The translations under genes and the position numbers were made by a program. A stretch of DNA of 64,000 nucleotides from the NCBI GenBank assembly GCA_021234155.1, contig JAJEKV010000039.1, positions 11,547,077 to 11,611,076 of the forward strand, written 5' to 3'. The stretch's first letter is position 1, and every line of letters begins with the position of its first letter. The notes under the pieces are model-generated. The model saw only the letters and a list, made by a program, of their open reading frames with translations. It searched no databases and had not been told where the DNA came from. Shown here one piece after another: positions 42,359-53,045 of the stretch. This stretch comes from Isoetes taiwanensis (lineage: Eukaryota; Streptophyta; Lycopodiopsida; Isoetales; Isoetaceae).

Positions 42359-43582
42359 AGTGTGCTGGTAAATTAAGAATTGTTTTAAAGTTGGATGAAA
42401 TGGAATTGGTGAAAGCTGAGAATTATGAGAGTATTTCACAGAGTCTAATGAACAGAGCTTTGGTGAATACAGGAAATGAAGTCTCAAATCAAGATAGTAA
42501 GTTTTCCGTCTAGTCTGAAGATCACATTTGGTGGGTTGGTTTATTTCAGGTACCAGAGGAAAATCATAGTATACTGAAATGGATTTTTGATCAAACATCC
42601 ATTCCCACTATGATTGCCTCTCATGGGATCGGAGAAAAGCTTGCAGTTCCTGGATATAGTGAGTATGTAGTTGAATGGCATCTTGCTGCAGATTTGAAGC
42701 AATAAAACGCACATACAGAATCTGCTGGTAAGAGTACTCATGCTTATCCTTACTGTCTTTATGCGAGAAAAGATTCAGATGGATTGGGCAAAAGCACCCT
42801 AGACTGTACCCAAGATGACCCACCAAATAGAGAAGAGAAGGACGCTAGCTTGATGCTAATTCTCCCAATTTCGTTAAAAAGAGTACACATATGCACCCTT
42901 CATACTTTCTTGAGAATCATAGACAAGATGGTTTACATGAGTATCCTGCTTTCTTAGAATAAATCACCCCAACGCTCTAGGGAAGCTGCCATGCATGAGG
43001 TTGAAAATGTGCTATCTATTGTAGGACTTCATGATAGGCACTACAAAATACTTCAAGATCCAAAAGTATCAGGCAAAGTTCCCCTGAAACCCAGTATGGG
43101 TTATCCAAAGGCTAAGAGGTTTTTGCCTACCGATGCCTACCAAAGGCTAAGAGGTTTTTTGCCTACTCAAGGCATGGCCAGATTTCTCTGTACTGGTGAA
43201 GGAAATGTAGAAAAAAGTAGTGCAGGAAAATGATGTTGCCAAATTCCAAGAGGCCGTCACAAACTTCACTAAGTCTTTCCTGACAGCATGGGATGAAGCC
43301 AATTTAATACACTATGTTCATATTCTGTTTGCACATGGTGTGTGGTTTGTCAGGGAATATGGAAGCCTGGGAATTTGGAATACACAGGGAATGAAGAAGT
43401 CCCATAAGCAAGCAAAGAATGCATTTTTCCGCTTCACTCAACAGAGAGATTCAATTGGGAACTCCTTACAGCAGATGTGTCAATGGTTTTACAGGATGAT
43501 CATGTCCAAATGGGACAAGAAATCACGAAATCAGAGTGAATCAACACTCACTAAGTTGTTCAGACAAAAAGCCCAGCCATAA
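42359..43582 (+). pseudogene. transposase-like gene, central and C-terminal part
   Basis: After the microsatellite the frame reads LRIVLKLDEMELVKAENYES. Near 42550-42710 it reads SILKWIFDQTSIPTMIASHG, GEKLAVPGYSEYVVEWHLAA and DLK, then after a stop AYPYCLYARKDSDG. At 43220-43582 one frame of 120 residues reads FLTAWDEANLIHYVHILFAH, GVWFVREYGSLGIWNTQGMK and KSHKQAKNAFFRFTQQRDSI. The sequence HLAADLK, a C-terminal YC-x-Y, then H-x7-H-x(11)-G-x-LG-x(5)-QG-x-(E/K)-x2-H is a layout I associate with poorly characterised eukaryotic transposases. No family name can be given safely. Stops and frame changes make it a relic. Confidence 0.45.
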
Positions 43583-43794
43583 AAGAAGAGGGAAGCTTGG
43601 CACAACTCAGCAGCAGCTAAGCAATCAAGGGAGTGGAGATCCATGAGATGTAGGCAAGGCAAAAGATATGTTTGTATTGAGAGCTTATGATAATGTCTCC
43701 ATTATAAAAGTGGTGATTTATTCATAATATTGATGGTTGTCACGATGCAAAACGCTGCCTTTTAAATAAATTGGATGCATGTATTTTGCACAAT

Positions 43795-44100
43795 GGCCAT
43801 GGTGCGAAATGTTGTATTATAACTAAACTGGAAGCATGTATTGTGCATCGTGGCCACGGTGCGAAATGGTAACTAGACGTGAGTATTTCGCACCGTGGCC
43901 ATGGTGCGAATTAAGGGGTTTCACGAAAAGAGAGAGACACCATTTCGCACCATAACGACTTATCACGAAAGGTTTCCACAAATAGGCCCTTCCACAAATT
44001 GTGGAATGGCCAATTTCATACCGTAGCCACGGTGCGAAATAGGCCTTCCAATAAATTGTGGAAGAGCCAATTTCGTATTGTGGCGTAGGTGCAGAATAGG
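43795..44100. repeat. palindromic repeat field, core GCACCGTGGCCACGGTGC
   Basis: At least five variants of ATTTCGCACCGTGGCC with its complement GGCCACGGTGCGAAAT occur in 300 bp (near 43795, 43847, 43890, 43950, 44015, 44068). Most are near-perfect palindromes of up to 28 bp, separated by spacers with CCAATAAATTGTGGAA(G) text. They lie between the transposase-like gene and the 3' end of a LINE. Confidence 0.85.
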
Positions 44101-44123
44101 GCCTCCCCAACCCTATTTAGAAC

Positions 44124-46191
44124 TTTTTTTTTTATTTTTTTTTTATGGCAAGGTTGTTTTTCTATTCATTTAAATTAAATACATATCAGAGGGTGCACAT
44201 AGAGGCACCAATTGTCTCAAAACTCCTTATAAAATGGAGCGAAAAAAGACATTCAAAGATTACAAGCATTAAAAGTTGCAGACCGAGAAGTAGCAAGGGA
44301 AGCCACATGTACTTCTCTCGAGAAAAGTACTCAACTGTAGGCAGCATCTAGGAGATCTTGCATTGTCAAATCCTTCACAGCTGTACTTCCAAATATATTG
44401 AGCATTTCATCAAGTTTTGCAGTACTATAGCTTGTGAAATCCAGGAGCATCAGAACCCGAGCCTCCCTTTTCTGTTGCCACTTATGGTACAGGGAAACAA
44501 AAAAAGGTTTCAGGTTGTTGTACCTCCAAATTTCAGGCTTGTCCAGTAGCTTTGTGATGGCACAGGAGTGGATCATCTCCTGTTTAAGGAGGATAAGATC
44601 GTCTGATATGTCCATGTCCGAGAACCGAGATACAGGCTCCTATCTTCGCATCGAGAGGGCGCTCCCATTCTATCAAATCTCTTCTGCCGATATGTGAAGC
44701 ACACCATGAACATCAGTTAGAGTCATAATACAAAAGTTGTATAAGCCTTGAAACCTTCCAATTTGATTCCTGGCTTTATCATATTTATCCCCTTTATATA
44801 ACTTATGTGCCATAGCCATATCTTGAAGAGCAGCCAGGAAGCTAGCTTTCATCCAGAGGATGTCTCCATTTTTGTGCTGCTGCAGAGCTACCAGATTTCA
44901 ATGTTTCCACACTATCCAGCAACTCAGAGTTCAAGTAGACTTGATCATCTTAGACTTCCCGTCTAAAAATTCTAAGATATCTGTGGAAGCCCCAGATTTA
45001 TTTGAGTTGTCCAGGTCCAAAATTCTGTAATCTTCGGGCATAGGAAGACATGATTGGAAGTTTCTTCCTCCCCACACTCCAGGGGACAGAATTTAGTAAC
45101 CAACTTATCATATTTAGTCCTGCAAGCATTAGTTTGCGGGGATTGGTGGAGGGCTAACCATCTGAATGTCATTATTTTAGCAGCAATGACACGAATGTTG
45201 TAGGCATTAAATGGATTTTTAAGATAAAGAATGATGTTTGCAAGACTAGCATCCCCGTCTTTCAGGAATACAAAAGTGTCATCTACATGCTGCATCATCA
45301 GGAAAAAAAACATCTTCTTGAGGGCTTATGTGAGGCAGTCGTAGACAATTGATCTGCTTCTAATTTTAGTAGCATACACTTCCGTCCTGAGAGTTTTTTC
45401 CAATGAAGTCCTTCTGAGGTTCCAATATAGTTCTCCAAGATGCTTTTGTTGGGAAGGAAAGCAGATTGGCAGGGGTTGATCACCTGTTAGAGCACACCCT
45501 TGATTCTGTTTGCCAGGATCTTTGCAAGAATGTAGTATTGGTAAGAAAGATGGGTCTCCAGTCCCCCAAACTTTCAGGGTGATCCACCTTGGAGATTAGA
45601 GCAATATGACCCACATTACTAGCTGGGTGTAGTTTGCTAGCCCTCCAAGCCCCTTGTATGAAAACAGTCAGATCAGTTTTCATAATTTCCCAAAATTCAA
45701 TGTAGAATTCTGGGGGAAAGCCATTCGGACCCGAGCTTTTCCCAGCTGCCATAGATTTTAATGTTTCCCATGTTTCCTTTTCCAAGGGGACAGCAAGATT
45801 CTCTTCATCCTTAATGGTTTGAGAAACTGGGATATCCTTGAAAAAGCTTTGCAATTATGCTGGTCAACCCTATTTCCAGAGAAGAGACCTGTACATTCCT
45901 TGTAAAAGTAAGCTTCAATATCTTTTTGCTTATCCAGATGATCACCCTCCCCTGTTTTGACTTTACATTTAAAACCCTATTCTTGGCTTCTCTGAAGAAG
46001 AAAGAGGAATTCCCTTTATCCATAAAATTGATGTATTTACTTCTGCTTTTGACTGACATAGCTCTGGCTTCATTTTCTTCCACCAATTTGACTTTTGTTT
46101 CTAGTTTAGCCTCCTTCACCTGTAGGTCAAGGTTTTCTTTGTTGATGAATAGCTCACCTCTGACTTGTCTCATTTCCCTATAAATTTCCAA
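44124..46191 (-). mobile_element. L1-like LINE, 5'-truncated, with poly(A) tail
   Basis: On the minus strand the order is: EVKAKLETKVKLVEENEARA-type helix region and SRSKYINFMDKGNSSFFFRE (about 46190-45900), RT start AAGKSSGPNGFPPEFYIEFW and ALISKVDHPESLGDWRPIFL (45854-45560), MINPCQSAFLPNKSILENY (45480), then QHVDDTFVFLKDGDASLANI (RT YVDD box, near 45290), zinc-knuckle-like CPLECGEEETSNHVFLCPKI (45050) and a C-terminal frame at 44615-44331. A T tract at 44124-44144 on the plus strand is its poly(A) tail. Much of the RT between the SAFLPN and VDD motifs is deleted and frames shift several times, so it is dead. The clade is inferred from the QSAFLPN and DWRPI motifs. Confidence 0.8.
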
Positions 46192-47640
46192 TTTTTCTTT
46201 CCTTCTATTTATGAACCAATTTCTGCTCTAGCTTTTAACCCAACCTTTAACTATTTTCATCTTCTCTACAAACACACTGACCCCGAATTTTGGTCCACAG
46301 TTGTTTTTTTCTTGTACGGAAGTGTTGTTTTATGCCAAAAACAACACCAAAATGGCCCCAAAAGTCCACGTGGCCCGTTTATCCGGATTTGCACAAAGAG
46401 ACTGTGGTTTTTTGGCAAAAAAATCCCACGGTGGTTTTTCTGGGACTTTTTTGTTTTTTTGTTAACGTGTCCTTTTTTTCAGTGTTGTTTTTACCGAACT
46501 TTTTCGACGTGTGGTTTTTTCCTTTGACTGTTGTTTTTTAAGGAGTGACGTGTCTTCCAAATAACACGTGTAGGTTTAAATATTAGTACTCGTGGAAAAG
46601 TGATAAAAGACCGTTCTTTTTCCCTTTTCTATGTGTGTGTGTTTTTTTTTTATCTACTTGTAGTTTTTAGCGAAACCATGAATTGTTTTGCTTCAGGGTT
46701 AGATATTACTACATGTGAAAAATAAAATTACAACATCAAAGTAAGATGGTTTTATAAAAATGTACATGTTATTTAACGAAATGCCACATGTGTTACTTAA
46801 ATCCAGCTATTGCTTTTAATGCTCCTAAATATTGTTTTTCTAAAGTAAGGACATACAGAAAAGCATGATTATAACACGTAGAAAAATCTATGTGTTGTTT
46901 CTAATGCGTATTTTGACCAATTAAATATCGACACGTGGCTTATTTTTAAAATAAAAAAAAACTATTATTTTAACCAATCATATACTGACACGTGGCATAC
47001 ATTTAAACAAAAAAAACATGCCTTCCAAATTTAATTTAAAATAAGAAAGCCTTTGGGAATCGAACCCAAACAAGTCCATACGGCAATCCAAATACCAACA
47101 TTAGATTAAAACATTGAATATTGAATGATTTACGTTCAAAACATTAAAACATTAAAGTAATCGTTAAGACTCAAACAATTAAATTTCTTGTATAAGGTTC
47201 AAAGCATGAAGTAAAACAAGTAAATTTAATGTTTAAGGTTCAACACATTAAATTAATGTGATTTCAATGGTTAAACTTGAAAACAATGTAGCCACCGTAT
47301 TCGTCAGGTTACTGTAGCACAGTTGTGGTAATGGGCTTAAGGTAATGCAACCACCGGCTTCTTTGTTTTTTCGGTTCCAAGAGCCCTGAAAATCCAATTT
47401 AAAAAGGAAGAATGAGAAATGCACGTGATAAAGAAAAGGGAAAAAAATAGATTTCGTTGCTTACTTCATTTGACGGCATCAATTGTTCCTGTAAATAATT
47501 TGAAACACAAAATGAGAAGTAAAACTATAATCCAAAATTTAGAGAGGGTATTTTACCTCATCCATCAGTGTTTGCTTAAAAATATCTGGAAGAATCACAT
47601 CAATATGAGGTCAATATTGAGGCCAGGAACAGGAGTTTCA
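46192..47640. other. no gene; T/G-rich and ACACGTGG-containing repeats
   Basis: 46290-46560 is dominated by GTTGTTTTTT-type text with CCAAAAACAACACC inverted within it. GACACGTGGC occurs twice near 46930 and 46990 in related contexts (TATCGACACGTGGC / TACTGACACGTGGC). ACATTAAA is repeated at 47130-47260. Open frames here are low-complexity and not believed. Confidence 0.45.
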
Positions 47641-47654
47641 GGAATCTGGCATAG

Positions 47655-47705
47655 CAGATGCATTCTAGAATGGGACTCGCATGAAACCAACAAACCGCCA
47701 TAGAT
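47655..47705 (+). repeat. short repeat ATTCTAGAATGGGACTCGCA, copy 1
   Basis: ATTCTAGAATGGGACTCGCA plus TGAAACCAACAAACCGCC recurs exactly at about 48310-48350. The first copy stands alone; the second follows the palindrome-rich repeat unit. Confidence 0.85.
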
Positions 47706-47859
47706 AGGCTTCTCATTCATCTCAGTAGATTTTCTACAATGGTGGACAGTGAGTAGCCGCACACATGCGAACTACCCACGAAAAATAAAGGGAAAATCCA
47801 ATTATATCATTTGGACCCCAAAAAATACAATGCTAATAGAGATTGGGCTAGTGTACCTG

Positions 47860-47945
47860 CCGAAAGCTTATCACCGGGATTAAAAAACCCCGCCCTTTCG
47901 GGTTTTCGAGGAAAAACCCTAGTGATAAGCCTTCGGCAAGGGGCT
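47860..47945. repeat. hairpin repeat (CCGAAAGCTTATCAC / GTGATAAGCCTTCGG), copy 2
   Basis: An inverted pair CCGAAAGCTTATCAC ... GTGATAAGCCTTCGG encloses a second inverted pair around CTTTCGGGTTTTCGAGGAAA. The whole folds into one stem of about 77 nt. It shares sequence and order with 7231-7310. MITE-like, with no coding capacity. Confidence 0.75.
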
Positions 47946-48134
47946 TGGACAAACGCAAGGCATAAAAATCGCTCCCAAAACCCACGAATGGAAAAGCCGA
48001 AGCAGATGCCTCGCTAAACCGTACGCACATCACCAACAAAACAACAAGACAAAACAAACCTCCCAGAGTGGAGGGGCTGATTACGCGCGTGCCACGCGAT
48101 AAAAATACAAAATAAAGAAGGGGGGGAGGGTGGG

Positions 48135-48312
48135 TTCAAAGAGAATAAGGTACTGATGAGAGAGAAGAGGAAGCGCCGATGAGATGTTGATGCAGAATCG
48201 CGCCTAAAATAGCGAACTCCCAACCAGAATGGGCATGCGCCGCCCGCATGCATGCAAAACATGCATGCTCGTCCCATTCTAGAATGGCGATCCGATGTCT
48301 CGGATCGATGGG
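48135..48312 (+). repeat. 178-bp direct repeat, copy 1
   Basis: TTCAAAGAGAATAAGGTACT through CGATGGGA. Nearly identical to 48496-48673, offset 361 bp. Contains several palindromes: GCATGCATGCAAAACATGCA, CCATTCTAGAATGG and GATCCGATGTCTCGGATC. Confidence 0.92.
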
Positions 48313-48495
48313 ATTCTAGAATGGGACTCGCATGAAACCAACAAACCGCCCGAATACCAAAGGACTTCCTTACAAACTAGGATCGAGGACGAAGGTCACA
48401 GGACGAAGGCTAAAGGCCGGAAAAGAACAGCAAGAAAGAAACGCCAAATTGGCCAAACCAAGCAGGGAGAAGCCCCTCCCCTGCCTGGGAAACAA

Positions 48496-48673
48496 TTCAA
48501 AGAGAATAAGGTACTGCTGAGAGAGAAGAGGAAGCGCCGATGAGATGTTGATGCAGAATCGCGCCTAAAATAGCGAACTCCCAACCAGAATGGGCATGCG
48601 CCGCCCGCATGCATGCAAAACATGCATGCTCCTCCCATTCTAGAATGGCGATCCGATGTCTCGAATCGATGGG
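48496..48673 (+). repeat. 178-bp direct repeat, copy 2
   Basis: Differs from copy 1 by a few substitutions (CTGCTGAG for CTGATGAG, CTCCTCCC for CTCGTCCC, TCTCGAATC for TCTCGGATC). The text between the copies is unique. Confidence 0.92.
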
Positions 48674-48995
48674 ATAGATAAAATAGATAAGGATTTATCA
48701 GGAGCTGAGGGGCAATGGCATCTCCTACTACTCCTCAGGTTGAAATTGATAGTGATGAGAAAGGCACAGAAACTGGTAAACAAAGATGGGGTTGGGGTTG
48801 GGGCCTTAGGTTTCATAGACATGCGAATGGCAAAAGCGAATCACGGAATCTGAAAAAAAAGCTTACCTGATAATGACGAACAGAAGGGGGTTAGAGTAGT
48901 GATGGTTAGTGATATGAAATAACAAATTTTGAAGCGGCATCTGGAGATGCCAAACAAATGTGACTTTGAGCTGTATACTTGGGCTATGTAAACTG
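48674..48995. other. no gene recognised
   Basis: Linker between the direct repeat and the acyl-CoA-synthetase-like exon. Short frames only. Confidence 0.35.
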
Positions 48996-49221
48996 TGACT
49001 TGAGCTGTCTATGATTTCCAAGCAGCCATCAGAATCGAACTGTCCAATATTGCCCATATAAAACCAGTGCATCAAAAAGCAAGAAGCAAGAAGTGAGCCT
49101 GCGATCAAAAAGCCAGTAAGCACTACGACAAAGCTCAAAAATAATATAAAGCAATCTTGTATTTACCTGGATGCCATGCTCGAGACAATAAAGCTCCCAG
49201 CAAGCTTTTCCGACCACCCAT
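48995..49221 (-). pseudogene. long-chain acyl-CoA synthetase (LACS) exon relic
   Basis: After a TCGCAG acceptor (exon start about 49098), the minus-strand text reads FLMHWFYMGNIGQFDSDGCL then EIIDSSS. In LACS-type AMP-forming enzymes this position reads GWF-x-TGDIG-x-x-x-x-DGCLEIIDRKK, the hinge and adenylate-binding motif. Here TGD has become MGN and the Arg-Lys-Lys is lost, so the piece could not work. A small upstream exon (49167-49221, MGGRKSLLGALLSRAWHPG, GTAAAT donor) may belong to it or to another gene. No other LACS motif was found. Confidence 0.5.
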
Positions 49222-49845
49222 TTTCGCTTTTTTGGCTTCGTCTTCGTAGCGATGTGATTTCAGCCAAGCAAATAGATGCAAGGTCGGGCCGAAATTTGCC
49301 GCGTTTTTGACAAGTTGATAGGTTTTTTCTGTGCAGGGCTTGAAATGAAGGGTCAGAAGGAATCGATTGATCAGATCTAAAGGAGGAGATGAGGAAAAGT
49401 ACAAACACGAAGGGAGCTTTGGTTTGGGGAATCAAGGAATGCTGCCGGATTCGCCGCTGAGCTTCGTCGTCGCCATAGCTAAAGAAAGAATAACATGGGA
49501 AACGACCATCGCCATAGCTGCCGATCGCCATAGTCGTAGCACAAGGAAAGGGGCCAGGCGGGAAAGAAGGGAAAGAAACACAAGCTGGCCCCAACCAATA
49601 GGATGATACGACCTGGATCAAAATCCAGGCCGTTCATCTCGGCCCATCTCGACCATTGAATGTTTTTTACATTTATCAAATTATTAATTTGTTACATGGG
49701 TCCTAAATGTACACATAATTTTTTTGAGGAGGGCCATTGCAGGGGATAATGGTGAGGCGGTGCTTCCAGTTGAGGCAGAGGACCGTGAGCCCTTTGTGAT
49801 GGCACCATCGGAGCATTTTACCATGCAATGGCCTGAGGCATATAA
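49222..49845. other. 5' flank of minus-strand exon; no further gene
   Basis: Open on both strands over 49163-49620 without a recognised domain, probably a GC-richer promoter/leader region. At 49750-49850 the plus strand reads DNGEAVLPVEAEDREPFVMA, protein-like but unplaced. Confidence 0.3.
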
Positions 49846-49852
49846 ATTATGG

Positions 49853-50140
49853 TTTTTTTTTTTTTTTTGACAAACATAAGTGAAGTAACTTCAATTGACC
49901 ACTATGTTTTCGGTGGCAGTCGCCTCCGCTGGAACACTTGCTCCCATCTGGCTCACTAATATTCCACAAAATTTTGTAAATATAGGTATAATGATCTATA
50001 TAACCCGCCAAATTTCTAGCACTTGATCTGCCGAAAACTTTATTGGGATACATCACTCCACAAGAGTTCACTATTTTATAGTCAAATCTGGGATCTCGGA
50101 TAGTAAGCATCCCACAATCTGCAAATGTTGGCATGGAATA
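49853..50140 (-). pseudogene. retroposed fragment with poly(A) end
   Basis: A 16-bp T run at 49853-49868 (poly(A) on the minus strand) follows an open minus-strand frame of about 95 residues: MPTFADCGMLTIRDPRFDYK, NSCGVMYPNKVFGRSSARNL and KILWNISEPDGSKCSSGGDC. The layout (coding-like text running straight into poly(A)) is that of a processed retrocopy or a short retroposon. No family recognised. Confidence 0.35.
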
Positions 50141-51280
50141 TGATGATGTGGCACTTCAACCGTTGACATGTCATGTCGAGAGTAAGCAAGACCAACTAGG
50201 CTCCAAAATGCCACGCGGACTCCAACCCTGCACTGCAAGTAGCACAAGCGCATGCCAAGGACCAGCAGAAAGCAGCTTTGCAAGTTCCATTAATAATGTA
50301 ACCTTCCAGTCACCACTACAGCCATTCTTTAGTCATAACTCTACAACGTTTCTGGGGTCTATACAAGTGATTTTCCTAGAAATCCTTTAACTACATATGA
50401 CTATACTGGTTTATAGCTTGACATCTCTAGTTTGGCATATGTAAATCGTACCAAGGTCACAAAAATCCCTTATGGATCTAATGTTCAGATTGTAATCTTA
50501 GAAACCATCAATTTCCAAGCTAAAGCCCGTCATGACTTTTATGGGGTGATATGACAACGTTTGGGCAACATGTCAAGATATGAGGCATTTTTTATAGAAA
50601 TGGATAACATAAGAAATAGGACAACTTTTTAGGGTTTTTGTATAGGGATTTTGCAAGGACAAAACAAAGGAAACTTTAAGAACTTAGAGCAATTTTTTGT
50701 TACCTTTTGTTGACATGCGCATGATGATGTGGCATGCCATTGGTGACATGTCATGCCAAGTAAGCAATGCCAACTTTTGACTAGGCCAAAAATAAAATAA
50801 AAATGTGCAACTCTGGTTTTCCATGGGTTGATGTGGCTGGTGACATGGCAAGATATGGGTGATGTGGACATGATGATGACCCTATGCACACTCTCGGGCA
50901 CGTTTGTCTCCATCCTGATGCAAAAAATATAGGGTTCACGTTATGGGCTGCTGCCTTGCCACAGGTGGTCAGGATTTGGCAGCGCATGTCGTTACCCTTA
51001 TGGCACCAAAAAATAGCATGGAAAAGATGATGTGGCACTCCAAGTGGTGACATGGCATGCCAAGCAAGCAAGTTCAAGTTTTGACTCGGCCAAAAATGAA
51101 TAGAGGTACATCTTTGGTCTTTTCATTGGGTAATGTTGGCAAATTTTGGATGACATGGCGAGATGTTGGTGACGTGGACGTAATGGCTAGGACTTTAGGC
51201 AAGAAATATGACAACCTTTGGATTTTTTGGTAGGGAGTTTGGCAAGGAATAGAAAAGAGGGAACTTCAAGAACTTAAGGT
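50125..51280 (+). repeat. dispersed direct repeat, core GATGATGTGGCA
   Basis: Three copies of GATGATGTGGCA followed by GTTGACATGTCATG or GGTGACATGGCATGCCAAG and then AAGCAA(G/T) are found near 50135, 50722 and 51028. The last two are each followed by CAA(C/G)TTTTGACT(A/C)GGCCAAAAAT. GGGA(T/G)TTTGCAAGGA and AACTT(T/C)AAGAACTTA are also shared between 50640 and 51235. The area looks like an old tandem duplication of roughly 300- and 600-bp units. Confidence 0.65.
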
Positions 51281-51444
51281 GTTGGTTGTCTTCTCCAGGT
51301 CGAACAAGGCCAGCACTTTGCGCGGCTGCCTCACCAGAGGGGAGAGGCCAAACCCCAGGAGATGGATCCCAGAAAGGTTGTCGAGGCAGCCTTTCCTTCC
51401 AGTGCTCCTCCGGCAGGCCCTATACTAATGCCCCCCTCCCAGAA

Positions 51445-51779
51445 CTCAGTTCCCCTATCCAACCGTTGAATCCTCCATTCAAATAACCTGCTTTGAGCAT
51501 GTCCAGAAAAATCCACGATCGGTCTAACTTATCAAACCACGAAGCGTCCTGTGGCAGGCCATGTAAAAACCCAAGTATTTTCTCGTTCGAGCGGTACAGA
51601 GGCTCCGGAGCTCGGTTCCCCTATCTGGCCGTTGAATCCGTCGTTCATGTAACATGCTTCGAGCAGGTTCAAAAAAATCCAAGATCGGTCCGGGAGAACC
51701 TATCAAACCGCGAAGCGTCCTATGGGCGACCGTGTAGAAACCCAAGTGTTTTGTCGTTCGAGCAGTACAAAGGCTCCGA
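51445..51779 (+). repeat. 166-bp tandem duplication
   Basis: The unit from CTCAGTTCCCCTATC (51445) to GGCTCCGGAG repeats from CTCGGTTCCCCTATC (51611) to GGCTCCG. Shared blocks include CGAAGCGTCCT(G/A)TGG, AAACCCAAGT and TCGTTCGAGC. Moderately diverged. Confidence 0.85.
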
Positions 51780-52540
51780 AATGGAGATTCGACTTCGCCA
51801 TGTCGTCCAGAATTGCCAAATTACCCAAATGACCAAGTTACATAGACATTTTTGGCAAAGAGAAATGAGAACATGCTACATGGCAGTATTCTGTTGCCAC
51901 CTCCTAGGCCAATTGACTGCATGTTGGACATGAGCTACTTTGGCGCTTCTTGAAGAAGGGGTGGTCTTCTGCCCACAAAACTTGGTCCCTAGGGTGATGT
52001 CGACATTCTAAGTCCATTGGCAGAGTCAGTTCACAGTTCTGGAGTGGGGGAGTTGCCCGTCCGTGGCCAGGGGCCTTCGAGAGATGACATTTGGGGCGAG
52101 CTGCTTCCGGAAGGTCTTACGGGTCTGTCTTCTGGTATCAACATCCTACCTCTACGTGATGACATTGTGCAAGATCATGGTCGAATCTGACTAGGATACG
52201 ACCTCCGAAACACAAACCCTGTGTGTTGTTAGGTTATTGAAGGGTTTACGTTATGGAGGTCGAGTTTCAGTCGGTTGCACTTGGGACATGGTCGAGAAGC
52301 TGCAGTTGAAAATGCGAAGCAATAGGAACTGACGGAATGGGGTTTGGATTTATCCTCCTCCCATTGTGGCAATTAGAAGTCAAGAGCGCCTTTTGCAGTA
52401 GCAAAATTGTTTGGGATCATTCGGGATGGCCAATAGATCCAAACTCTGTTATTTCAGTTACCATGGCTCTGCATCCATGTTTAGAAAAGGTGCACCTACT
52501 TATCCAAGAAAACGACCAAGTTTTGGCCTCTGAAACGTAA
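51780..52540. other. no gene recognised
   Basis: GC-moderate sequence with short frames. No domain, repeat or RNA gene seen before the minisatellite starts at about 52541. Confidence 0.35.
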
Positions 52541-52880
52541 ACCACCTTGGCATGTTTGAGCCACCTTGTCATGTTGGAGCCTAGGTGGCATGTTTGAGCC
52601 ACCTTGCCATGTTGGAGCCTAGGTGGCATGTTGGAGCCCACGTGGCATGTTTGAGCCTAGGTGGCATGTTTGAGCCTAGGTGGCATGTTAGAGCCACCTT
52701 GGCATGTTGGAGTCTAGGTGGCATGGTGGAGCCCAGGTGGTATGTTAGAGGGTAGGTGGCATGCTAGAGCCACGGTGGCATGTTGGAGCCTAGGTGGCAT
52801 GTTTGAGCCACCTTGGCATGTTTGAGCCTAGGTGGCATGTTGTGAGCCACCTTGGCATGTTGGAGCCTAGGTGGCATGTT
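52541..52880 (+). repeat. 19-bp minisatellite, block 1
   Basis: About 17 copies of a 19-bp unit, GGCATGTT(G/T)GAGCC plus a five-base variable part (TAGGT, ACCTT, CACGT). Alternate units read CTAGGT and CACCTT, so neighbouring units tend to be partly inverted (GGTGGC/GCCACC). It ends abruptly at GTGCACAGAAACAG, where the hAT-type sequence starts. Confidence 0.95.
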
Positions 52881-52883
52881 GTG

Positions 52884-53045
52884 CACAGAAACAGAATACG
52901 GCCGTATTCTCCGTGGAATACGGCGAATACGTAAAATAAAAAAAACCGTATTCGAAAAATACATACGCCATAAGGAAAGTGTAAAACAGAATACGCCCGT
53001 ATTCTTGAGAATACGGGCCCGAATACGGCCGTATTCAGTTTTTAA
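52884..53045 (+). repeat. subterminal GAATACG repeats of the hAT element
   Basis: Seven or more copies of GAATACG/CGTATTC, several joined as the palindrome GAATACGGCCGTATTC. Dense short inverted motifs beside the end are typical binding sites for hAT transposases. Confidence 0.75.

Noticed and set aside
46165-46541. Phe/Cys-rich plus-strand frames
   Set aside because: Low-complexity GTTTTTT region; no start context, domain or splice support.
49163-49621. 152-residue minus-strand frame
   Set aside because: No domain, both strands open; better explained as a leader or promoter region of the small downstream exon.
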